A program made the translations under genes and the position numbers. The notes under the pieces were generated by a model, which saw nothing but the letters and a program-made list of their open reading frames with translations, had not been told where the DNA came from and ran no database searches. Shown in pieces: positions 1 through 5,492 of a DNA stretch of 13,367 nt (its first letter is position 1; every line of letters begins with the position of its first letter). Source of the stretch: JBBRHH01 sp038222915 (GTDB taxonomy: Bacteria > Planctomycetota > Phycisphaerae > Tepidisphaerales > Tepidisphaeraceae); the NCBI GenBank assembly GCA_038222915.1, contig JBBRHH010000104.1:1-13367 (forward strand). Direction: 5' to 3'.

Positions 1-13
1 GACATGTAACCAA

Positions 14-28
14 GAGGCTATCAGCCTC
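14..28 (-). terminator. Weak stem-loop downstream of the kinase region
   Basis: GAGGCT and AGCCTC form a perfect 6-bp stem with a 3-nt loop, 32 nt after the stop that ends the kinase tail frame. On the minus strand it is followed only by TTGGTT, so it lacks a real U-tract. It could be a weak or Rho-assisted end of the transcript, or chance. Confidence 0.25.
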
Positions 29-59
29 GTGGCAGCAAGGGAATGGGGCGCCAGCGCGG

Positions 60-260
60 CTATTTCTTGATGGCGATGATCAACAGGATGATATTGATGA
101 GAATGGAGACGCCCAAGGCGATCAGGACGCCCAGGACCGCCGGATTTGCCCAGGGGCTGTTGCTGGCGACGGGGGTGGGGGCGATGTCTACTGTTTTGCC
201 GGTCTCTTCCACGGCAGCGAGGCGTTCGAGATCGACTTCGCGGCGGGCGTGGAGTGGGGG
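60..260 (-). other. In-frame continuation of the kinase past an amber stop, with transmembrane helix
   Basis: Directly after the kinase TAG (263-261) the same frame stays open for 66 codons and ends at TAG 62-60. The translation starts PPLHARREVDLERLAAVEET, then has a Pro/Thr/Ser-rich linker, and ends with a clean hydrophobic stretch (NPAVLGVLIALG... to ...LLIIAIKK) that reads as one membrane helix with a short Lys-Lys end. There is no ATG in it. A charged juxtamembrane segment plus a C-terminal membrane helix is a usual ending for this type of planctomycete kinase, so I read this as the true C-terminus, cut off by a nonsense codon, by a base error, or joined by stop readthrough. A separate tiny membrane gene starting at an internal GTG is less likely. 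Confidence 0.6.
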
Positions 261-1340
261 CTAGTTGCGGCTGACGGAGACGAGATCTTCCATCATTTCC
301 TTCATGGACGGATAGCGCTCGTCACGCTTCTTGGCCATGGCGACTTCCACGATTTCGGAAATGCCGGCGGAGAGAGCGGTGTTGATGTGGTCGGGGGGTG
401 TAAGCGGCTCGCGGAGATGTTTGTGCATCACGGCGGTGGGGGTGTCGGCCTCGAAAGGCGGCCGCCCCGTGACGACGTGGTACATGGTTGCGCCGAGGGA
501 GTAAATGTCGGCGCGGTAGTCGATGTCGACATCGCCGCGAATCTGTTCGGGGCTAATGTAATAGGGGGTACCGTAAGCCTTGCCCGCTTCGCTTTGCGCG
601 GCGACGGTGTCGTCTTGTGCACGAGCGAGGCCAAGGTCGGTAAGCTTGGCGACATTGCCGGGGGTGACGATGATGTTTTTGGGTTTGACGTCGCGGTGGA
701 TGAGGCCGCGTTGATGGGCGTGCAGTAATGCGTCGGCCATCTGGATCATCAGGTCGAGGGCTTCTGCCTCGGAGAAAACTTTGCTGTCGCCTTCTGGGGG
801 CGGTGCCATCATGTCGAAGAGCGTCTTGCCTTCGATGTACTCCATGACGAAATAGTGGTGGTTGTCGGGCGTCGAGCCGACATCGATGGCCTGGACAATG
901 TTGTTGTGTGAGAGCTTGGCGGCGGCTTGGCCCTCCTTATAAAAGCGGTCGACAAATTCAGCGCTTTCGCTGAGTCGCTTTGGAAGCACTTTTACGGCAA
1001 CGGTGCGGTTGAGGGAGAGCTGTTTCGCCTTGTAGACGGTGGCCATCGCGCCTTTGCCGCATTTGCCGAGGAGCCGGTAGCCGGGGATCTGACTTGATTT
1101 GCCCTTGTCTTCGATCTGGCCGCGGATGCGTTTGACCTGATTGACGGTGATGAAGCTGTGTTCAACGAGGAGGTCGGCGAGGCTGCGTTCGTTGGGATCT
1201 GAGGACTGTTTCTGCTGTTCGCGGCAGAAATCGACCTCGGTGCGGGTGGCGAGGCCGGTGTCGACGACGGCCTTGGCGACGTCGCTGTCGAGGTTGGCGT
1301 TAACGCCGGTAATGGAACTGGAGCTATCCGCTTGGGCCAT
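261..1340 (-). CDS. Serine/threonine protein kinase (Hanks type)
   Basis: 359 aa from ATG 1340; a TTG at 1376 in the same frame is possible but has no ribosome site. Residues about 15-85 form an alpha-helical N-terminal region resembling the GspE_N/MshEN-like domain (repeated pattern of a short helix, 'LADLLVEHSFIT', 'QVKRI'). The kinase domain spans about 88-355: glycine loop GKCGKGAMATVYKA (92-105), Lys117 in VAVKV, helix-C Glu136, catalytic HRDVKPKN (215-222), DLGLAR (235-240) in place of DFG, activation segment GTPYYISPEQ, and DIYSLG. All catalytic residues are present, so it should phosphorylate proteins on Ser/Thr. It ends in an amber codon with an in-frame membrane-helix tail beyond (60-260), so as annotated it would be soluble while its relatives are commonly membrane-anchored. 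Its target cannot be told from the sequence; a promoter-like element just upstream suggests a unit separate from the RiPP operon. Confidence 0.93.
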   Translation of the reverse strand: MAQADSSSSITGVNANLDSDVAKAVVDTGLATRTEVDFCREQQKQSSDPNERSLADLLVEHSFITVNQVKRIRGQIEDKGKSSQIPGYRLLGKCGKGAMATVYKAKQLSLNRTVAVKVLPKRLSESAEFVDRFYKEGQAAAKLSHNNIVQAIDVGSTPDNHHYFVMEYIEGKTLFDMMAPPPEGDSKVFSEAEALDLMIQMADALLHAHQRGLIHRDVKPKNIIVTPGNVAKLTDLGLARAQDDTVAAQSEAGKAYGTPYYISPEQIRGDVDIDYRADIYSLGATMYHVVTGRPPFEADTPTAVMHKHLREPLTPPDHINTALSAGISEIVEVAMAKKRDERYPSMKEMMEDLVSVSRN

Positions 1341-1395
1341 GGGCAATTGTAGGAACGAATTGACGTACGAGCACAACTGGAAAGGTCGTCGGAAC

Positions 1396-1422
1396 GGTAT
1401 AAAAGCGGTGTCAGACTGTCAA
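1396..1422 (-). promoter_or_regulatory. Candidate promoter of the kinase gene
   Basis: On the minus strand a perfect -35 TTGACA (1422-1417) is followed by TATACC (1401-1396). The spacer is 15 nt, shorter than ideal; nearby alternative -10 hexamers at longer spacing are weaker. It sits between the nucleotidyltransferase stop and the kinase ATG, giving a leader of about 45-50 nt. Confidence 0.45.
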
Positions 1423-1432
1423 GGCAAAATTG

Positions 1433-2668
1433 TCATCTGGAGGTTAGCCATTGCTGAAGGGCGCGGCCCTGGGCTGCGCGATCCACTAGTTCACCAACTT
1501 TCTGGTTGCCGCCGAGAATCAGGCGAATGGCTATGCCTGCATCGCGGAAAATCAGGTCTTTGATGCGAACTAGGTAATAGAAGGGGATGCGGACGGAGTT
1601 GGGGGGTAGCGCGTAGGTTTTGGAAATCTCGGCGGGTGACGGGATGAGACGGCGGAGGAGGATGGCGGCGCGCTTGTGAAGGGGATCATCTCCAAGGAGT
1701 TGGGCGGTGTGGGTGCCCATTGGGGCCGCATCCATTGGGCAGACGATCTGGGTACGGGCCCAGGTTAACAGTCGAGAATCGAAGTTTGCCGGCCGCATGC
1801 GACTAAGGACTTCGTTGGGGATGTTCGCGCCGAGCCAGTCGTGGGCGAGGGTAAGCATCAGGAATACGGCTCTGGTGGCGTCAGCATCGGCGGCGCGTTT
1901 TTCGATCGCGCGCCAGTCGAGTGCGGCGCACGACGCGCGGGAAATGTCGCAGAGAGACTTTAGGACAAACTCGTCGAACCAGTCGCGGCGCGCATGACGG
2001 GCGGCGTGCAGGCAGAGGTGCAGTAGTGTGTCTTCCGCGCCGAGCGCGAACGTTTTCTGCCGGCCAATTTCTACCGGTCGGCGGCGTTGCCAGAGGCCGT
2101 CCAGGTCAACTTTAAACGGTGAGTCGGGGCCTTCGATGTGCCAGTGCACTTCGATGGGGTACTTGTTCCCGTTCATCATGGCGGGTAGGTGGGCGGCTTC
2201 TTTGCACTGCTGCTCGATGCTGCCTTCCTGCTCGGGCGTGTAGCCGAGGTCGTGGAGAGATCGGACGATGGTGGCGAGGTCATTGCGGCGGCCGAGGAGG
2301 TCCATGTCGGTCATGGGGCGGAGGGCGATGTTGGCGTAGGCTTCCTGGGCGAGGTAGACGCCTTTGAGGAGGATGATGTCGATGCTGGCGTCGTTTAGTT
2401 TTGCGAGGATCTGTTCGAGTTGGATGTAGAGCTGGAAATTACGAGCGGCGGCGGTGATGAAGCTCTGGCGGAGGCGGGTGCGGATTGGCGGGGCGAGGGT
2501 AGCGTCGTCCTTAAGGCGCACGTGCAGCAGGGGGGCTAGCTGGTGGCGATCGGCTTGATCGATGAGCGCGGTCCACTGTTCTTCGCCGAGTATGGGCGTT
2601 GTTGCGCCGGGTTGGGGGTCGACACGAAGAAACTGCAGAAGCGATTCGGCGACGATGGGGTCATCCAT
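1433..2668 (-). CDS. Nucleotidyltransferase family protein (NTP_transf_5-like), last gene of the lasso-like operon
   Basis: 411 aa from ATG 2668, which follows the kinase-like gene's stop as TAA-A-ATG; translation is almost surely coupled. The frame could begin farther upstream, but that would lie inside the neighbour and the ATG is natural. The fold signature of the NTP_transf_5 family is visible: LLKG (100-103), then RPMTDMDLL (117-125) with the metal-binding Asp121 and Asp123, then a helix and LGYTP. The C-terminal half is helical and not recognisable. Such proteins occur with HPr-kinase-like proteins in lasso-peptide clusters, where a member has been implicated in further decorating a phosphorylated peptide. 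Here it probably acts on the product of the precursor at 3588-3740, perhaps after the adjacent kinase. The donor nucleotide and exact reaction are unknown. Confidence 0.85.
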   Translation of the reverse strand: MDDPIVAESLLQFLRVDPQPGATTPILGEEQWTALIDQADRHQLAPLLHVRLKDDATLAPPIRTRLRQSFITAAARNFQLYIQLEQILAKLNDASIDIILLKGVYLAQEAYANIALRPMTDMDLLGRRNDLATIVRSLHDLGYTPEQEGSIEQQCKEAAHLPAMMNGNKYPIEVHWHIEGPDSPFKVDLDGLWQRRRPVEIGRQKTFALGAEDTLLHLCLHAARHARRDWFDEFVLKSLCDISRASCAALDWRAIEKRAADADATRAVFLMLTLAHDWLGANIPNEVLSRMRPANFDSRLLTWARTQIVCPMDAAPMGTHTAQLLGDDPLHKRAAILLRRLIPSPAEISKTYALPPNSVRIPFYYLVRIKDLIFRDAGIAIRLILGGNQKVGELVDRAAQGRALQQWLTSR

Positions 2669-2669
2669 T

Positions 2670-3572
2670 TTACGCCCCCACCGGTGCCGCGATGGCGTCG
2701 GACTCAATCAGTTGCGCCATTTCGGAGAGACGAGTGAGATCGCGTGGGCGGTCGAGTCGGGTGACGTGACCGGACTTGGCGAGGCGGGAGCATTGATCCA
2801 TATGGAGCGGAGCAGCGCCGACCGAGGAGAGGATGCGGGCGGTGTAGGAATTGCGCAGGAGTTCCATGAAGGCGACACGGGGCGGAAGTTCGACAATCGC
2901 GCGCTCGGGGGCGTCGTGGAGGACGTGGATGCGCCGGAGGGGAACTGGGCGGGTAGCGAAGGTTTCCGCGACGCGGTGGGCGCGTTTTTCTTCGTCGGGA
3001 TGTGCGAGGGGCATGTTGTTGATCGTGTGGCCAAGCGAGACGGCGGCGTCGGGGCAGAGTTTGAGCTGGGGGAAGGCAGGATACAGGATCGGGCCGTCGG
3101 CGCGGACGTCGATGGCGGCGATGTCGTCGGTAACCATTGGATTGCCGCGAGCGTGCAGCGTGGCGGCGGTGGTGGATTTGCCCATGCCGCAATCGCCGAC
3201 GAAGCAGACGCCGTGTCCGTCGATGGAGACGGCACTGGAGTGGAGGACGAGGAGGCCGCGCTGCTGGAGGATGAGGGCCATCATTCCGCCGATCAGGTAG
3301 AGGCGGATGACCTGTACATGGGCGGATTCGAGGGCTTCAATGACAATTTCGTTGCCATCTTTGACCTGGTAGAGGCCGGCGTCGGCCCAATAGAGGCAGC
3401 ATTCACCGGCGCTGGCGTGATAGCAGCGGCCGGTCTGCAAACCGTCTGGCGGGCGGCGGGAGACGAGGCCGGTGCGAAAGACGACATCCGCCTGCGCCGC
3501 CGGAACTTCAACGAGTTCCGGCAGGCGCAGATCGGATTGGATCGTCAGACCGTAAGCGGTGTAGTAAAACAC
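2670..3572 (-). CDS. HPr kinase-like (HprK-related) protein, putative peptide kinase
   Basis: 300 aa from GTG 3572, 15 nt after the precursor stop. The N-terminus YYTAYGLTIQSDLRLPEL is typical for HprK-related kinases in RiPP and polysaccharide loci. The core reads HSSAV (111-115), a Walker A loop GDCGMGKST (126-134), and TDD (148-150), the usual order of HPr kinase: His region, P-loop, acidic pair. It lacks the N-terminal domain of true HPr kinase/phosphorylase, and no HPr gene is near. In paeninodin-type lasso clusters a kinase of this type phosphorylates a serine of the precursor. The only serine in the predicted core here is Ser44 of the precursor (position 8 of the core). I infer that this protein phosphorylates the peptide, possibly before the nucleotidyltransferase acts. 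The specific substrate is not proven. Confidence 0.85.
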   Translation of the reverse strand: MFYYTAYGLTIQSDLRLPELVEVPAAQADVVFRTGLVSRRPPDGLQTGRCYHASAGECCLYWADAGLYQVKDGNEIVIEALESAHVQVIRLYLIGGMMALILQQRGLLVLHSSAVSIDGHGVCFVGDCGMGKSTTAATLHARGNPMVTDDIAAIDVRADGPILYPAFPQLKLCPDAAVSLGHTINNMPLAHPDEEKRAHRVAETFATRPVPLRRIHVLHDAPERAIVELPPRVAFMELLRNSYTARILSSVGAAPLHMDQCSRLAKSGHVTRLDRPRDLTRLSEMAQLIESDAIAAPVGA

Positions 3573-3587
3573 TTCGTGGGGCCTATT

Positions 3588-3740
3588 TCATCCGTTTTGC
3601 ATTTGAGCGCTGTGGCCGCCAATCGGCAAGACCTGGGTCAGGTCTTTCATATCGCCGTGCCGAACCAGTTCCGGCTGGCTGTAAGGGCGCTTCTCCTGCG
3701 CCTTTTGATCTACGTTCTGCATTTTCTCCGATGCCTGCAT
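3588..3740 (-). CDS. Lasso-like RiPP precursor peptide
   Basis: 50 aa from ATG 3740, with a purine-rich ribosome site (GAAAGAG) 5 nt upstream. A second ATG at 3722 would give 44 aa but its GGAG is too close. The leader carries the canonical lasso recognition pattern Y-x2-P-x-L-x3-G-x5-T-x: Tyr20, Pro23, Leu25, Gly29, Thr35, with Thr at position -2 of the expected cut. Cleavage after Gln36 leaves a 14-residue core, VLPIGGHSAQMQNG. Known lasso cores need Asp or Glu at position 7, 8 or 9 to close the macrolactam; here these are His, Ser and Ala, and no acidic residue exists in the core at all. The peptide lies between the leader peptidase and the kinase genes. The RRE protein should bind the leader. 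I am confident in the leader, less so in where the peptide is cut and what it becomes. Confidence 0.85.
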   Translation of the reverse strand: MQASEKMQNVDQKAQEKRPYSQPELVRHGDMKDLTQVLPIGGHSAQMQNG

Positions 3741-3752
3741 ACAAACTCTTTC

Positions 3753-3767
3753 TCGGCACACGGCCGA
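3753..3767 (-). promoter_or_regulatory. Small hairpin just upstream of the precursor ribosome site
   Basis: TCGGC and GCCGA pair perfectly with a 5-nt loop, ending a few bases before the purine-rich ribosome site of the precursor gene. It could influence translation or mRNA stability. It is short enough to be chance. Confidence 0.3.
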
Positions 3768-3785
3768 AGTGAATGAAACAAGTCC

Positions 3786-3803
3786 GGCCCGGAAAATCGG
3801 GCC
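3786..3803 (-). promoter_or_regulatory. G+C-rich hairpin between leader peptidase and precursor genes
   Basis: GGCCCG and CGGGCC form a perfect 6-bp all-G/C stem with a 6-nt loop (GAAAAT on the plus strand). It lies 8 nt after the B2 stop. On the minus strand it is followed by GGACTTGTTTC, not a U-run, so it is a poor terminator. A processing or stability hairpin that sets the precursor level apart from its upstream genes is plausible. Confidence 0.4.
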
Positions 3804-3811
3804 AAATTTCG

Positions 3812-4243
3812 CTAAAGCCCGACGGAGGGGAGGGGCAAGAATGTGTTGAGATCCGCGAGATTGCCAATGATGACTTTTCCTTCGCGTTCTACCCAGGCGT
3901 GAGCGCGGAATTTGCTGCTGCCGTCGCGGCCGACGCCGATCTGGAGGGTGGTCTGATAACCCCGCCGACGGCACAGGAGGTGAAGGGCCATGGCCTGGGT
4001 GAGGCAGGTGGCGCGGGGGATTCGGCGAGCGGCTCTGCTGATGATCGCGGCGATTTCATTGGGGGGGACTTGCACACCTTTCGACTGGACCGGCCGCGCG
4101 CCCAGGCGAATGACCATCCACTTGAGTGCCCGGAAAGGCATCACCCAGAGGCCGAGGCGAATGAACGCAATGAGGATCACTGCCTTGAAGTGCAATGCTT
4201 TCTGGGCCGGGCTCAACTGGATGAATTTATGCAGCGGCCGCAT
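3812..4243 (-). CDS. Transglutaminase-like leader peptidase, lasso B2 type
   Basis: 143 aa from ATG 4243, preceded by GAGG at good spacing; the start lies 17 nt inside the end of the PqqD-like gene. This is the length of stand-alone lasso B2 proteases. The N-terminal part has hydrophobic helices (KAVILIAFIRLGLWVMPFRAL, allowing membrane association). The protease half has the nucleophile Cys80 in ATCLTQAMALHLLCRRRGY, the catalytic His115 in FRAHAWVE, and Asp131 as the most likely third residue in IGNLADLNTF, though spacing to the acidic residue is a little longer than in McjB-type enzymes. With the RRE protein encoded just upstream it should cut the precursor leader after Gln36. Family assignment is firm; the substrate follows from position and from the leader motif. 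Confidence 0.9.
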   Translation of the reverse strand: MRPLHKFIQLSPAQKALHFKAVILIAFIRLGLWVMPFRALKWMVIRLGARPVQSKGVQVPPNEIAAIISRAARRIPRATCLTQAMALHLLCRRRGYQTTLQIGVGRDGSSKFRAHAWVEREGKVIIGNLADLNTFLPLPSVGL

Positions 4244-4532
4244 TCTGAACCTCAATCAATCCCTCGGAAGCGAGACGGCGGAGCAGCTCAAACAAGTCGT
4301 GTTCGGCGCGCTTTGGCTCGACATCGTATTCGGCGAGGATGGTGTCGAGGAGCTTCTGCACTGTCGCGGGCTGCTGCACGAGATCCCAGATGCGAGCGCC
4401 AACGGCGTCGAGCCCATAATAAACGCCTGACGTCGTGTTCAGGATGACCGCTTCGCCGGCGAGGTCGCGGGAAACCTGCTCTTTAACGGCTTGAACTGTG
4501 GACGCGAGGGATAGATTGGGGGTGTCTGACAT
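4227..4532 (-). CDS. PqqD-like RRE protein, lasso B1 type
   Basis: 101 aa from ATG 4532; the frame stays open farther upstream, but only from here does the sequence look coding, and the start sits about 48 nt after a predicted transcription start. The sequence follows the PqqD/RRE fold: beta strands in AVILNTTSGVYYGLDAVGARIWDL, then helices (TVQKLLDTILAEY, RAEHDLFELLRRLASEGLIEV). 'Y-Y-G-L-D-x-V-G-x-x-I-W' is the family hallmark. Such proteins bind the leader of a RiPP precursor and deliver it to the modifying enzymes. It is the first gene of the operon, overlaps the leader peptidase gene by 17 nt, and its likely ligand is the Y-x2-P-x-L leader segment of the peptide encoded at 3588-3740. Confidence 0.9.
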   Translation of the reverse strand: MSDTPNLSLASTVQAVKEQVSRDLAGEAVILNTTSGVYYGLDAVGARIWDLVQQPATVQKLLDTILAEYDVEPKRAEHDLFELLRRLASEGLIEVQNAAAA

Positions 4533-4577
4533 ATCAACCGTATCGGTACGACGCACTTGGTGGAACGACCCACGACA

Positions 4578-4595
4578 GGACATGTGAATATGTCC
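4578..4595. promoter_or_regulatory. Inverted repeat over the -10 of the lasso-like operon promoter
   Basis: GGACAT and ATGTCC are perfect inverted 6-mers separated by 6 nt, and overlap the proposed -10 (4587-4592) and transcription start. This position would suit a repressor operator. No regulator gene is seen next to it. Confidence 0.4.
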
Positions 4596-4616
4596 CCGAT
4601 ATGGGTTTGCTGTCAA
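4587..4616 (-). promoter_or_regulatory. Promoter of the lasso-like operon
   Basis: On the minus strand a perfect TTGACA (4616-4611) is separated by 18 nt from CATATT (4592-4587, four of six consensus bases). The expected start near 4580 gives a leader of about 48 nt to the PqqD-like ATG. Confidence 0.65.
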
Positions 4617-4639
4617 GAAAGCGGTTCGGACGATAAATA

Positions 4640-4654
4640 CTTTGCAATGCAAAG
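4640..4654. promoter_or_regulatory. Perfect 15-bp palindrome in the divergent intergenic region
   Basis: CTTTGCA-A-TGCAAAG is a perfect inverted repeat (7-bp arms, one central base) between the lasso-like operon and the export lipoprotein gene. It is about 25 bp upstream of the operon -35 and overlaps a weak -35-like element on the plus strand. Its form and place are typical of a dimeric transcription factor site controlling one or both directions. Confidence 0.55.
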
Positions 4655-4669
4655 AACTTGTGTTAATAT
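4642..4669 (+). promoter_or_regulatory. Weak candidate promoter for the export lipoprotein gene
   Basis: TTGCAA (4642-4647), 16-nt spacer, TAATAT (4664-4669). Each hexamer matches about four of six consensus bases. The -35 element is inside the 15-bp palindrome. Confidence 0.3.
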
Positions 4670-4740
4670 TACGGCGAAACACCTATTTTCTCAGGAAATC
4701 TGATCTTTGTGATGCAAATATTAGAAAGCAGGGAATGTAT

Positions 4741-5448
4741 ATGCGGATCTTCGCGATTGGCCTTGGCCTCATACTCGTCACGGGCTGCAATGGTGAAACG
4801 AGCACTCCGGGGGCGCGCGGGCTGTTTCATCCGGCGGTTGGGCATGATCGGGCTCCGATGCAATATGTGGTTGATCCGCCGGATGAGATTGTGATCTTGG
4901 CGCCCGGCATTTCTGAGCTGAATGGCGTGAAGCAGACGGTTAGCGCTGAAGGATCGATCACGGTCAGCCTGCTGGGGACAGTGAGTGTAGCCGGGCAACG
5001 GCCGGACGATATTGCAGCGATGTTGAAGACTTTGATGAAGCCGTATTACGCACGGCCGGATATCAAGATCATCGTGAACGCGCGGAGCAAGTTTTATTAC
5101 GTGTTCGGTAAGGGGATCAACAGCGCCGGGGCGCGGGCTTATACCGGGCGTGACACGGTGATTCGCGCGCTGGCGGAGGCGGGATTGAACGAGAATGGGT
5201 GGCCGGAGAAGGTGCATGTGAGCCGGCCGATCAAGGGGGATCGGACGACGCCTGAGACAGTGATTGTCGATTTCACGCAGGTGTTCGAGCGGGGCGATCT
5301 GAGCCAGAACTTTTTGCTGGAGGAGGGTGATATCCTTTTTGTGCCGGATTCGCCGCTGCACGCTTTTGGGGCGACGGTGGGGCAACTGACAGGGGCGGTG
5401 GGGGGGAGCAGTAGCCTCGTGACGGCCGGCGGTGGAATTCGGCCGTGA
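4741..5448 (+). CDS. Polysaccharide biosynthesis/export lipoprotein (Wza family)
   Basis: 235 aa from ATG 4741, chosen over upstream ATG 4735 because AGGGA lies 6 nt before it and because the protein then begins with a clean lipoprotein signal: MRIFAIGLGLILVTGC, lipobox VTGC, lipidated Cys16. The Poly_export domain follows: YVVDPPDEIVILAPGI, TVSAEGSITVSLLGTVSVAGQ and ARPDIKIIV. Then comes one SLBB-like segment (FYYVFGKGINSAGARAYTG) and EEGDILFVPDSPL. At 235 aa it is shorter than Wza (two SLBB domains plus a membrane helix), so it is a compact outer-membrane export subunit. No inner-membrane copolymerase or glycosyltransferase is adjacent, so it is an orphan here. It is transcribed divergently from the lasso-like operon across a shared regulatory region, and meets the next gene tail to tail. 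Confidence 0.9.
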   Translation: MRIFAIGLGLILVTGCNGETSTPGARGLFHPAVGHDRAPMQYVVDPPDEIVILAPGISELNGVKQTVSAEGSITVSLLGTVSVAGQRPDDIAAMLKTLMKPYYARPDIKIIVNARSKFYYVFGKGINSAGARAYTGRDTVIRALAEAGLNENGWPEKVHVSRPIKGDRTTPETVIVDFTQVFERGDLSQNFLLEEGDILFVPDSPLHAFGATVGQLTGAVGGSSSLVTAGGGIRP

Positions 5449-5492
5449 TGATTCGGGCTGATGACGCGGACGGAGGTCAGTCGCGATTGTTC

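Noticed and set aside
2562..3776. 404-codon open frame on the plus strand
   Set aside because: It is antisense to the HprK-like and precursor genes, both with clear motifs; its own translation is low-complexity (Gly/Asp/Ala/Val) with no recognisable family. It is a product of G+C-rich third positions.
3741..3974. Longer start for the precursor frame (up to 128 codons)
   Set aside because: The upstream part overlaps the B2 gene in another frame, is Arg/Pro-rich, and the ATG at 3740 has a ribosome site and gives a normal lasso-type leader length.
3773..4447. 224-codon open frame on the plus strand
   Set aside because: Antisense to the B1/B2 genes with their catalytic and fold motifs; no family resemblance.
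4227..4682. Longer (151-codon) version of the PqqD-like protein
   Set aside because: The extra 50 codons cross the promoter elements and palindrome and have no PqqD-like sequence; ATG 4532 fits the family length.
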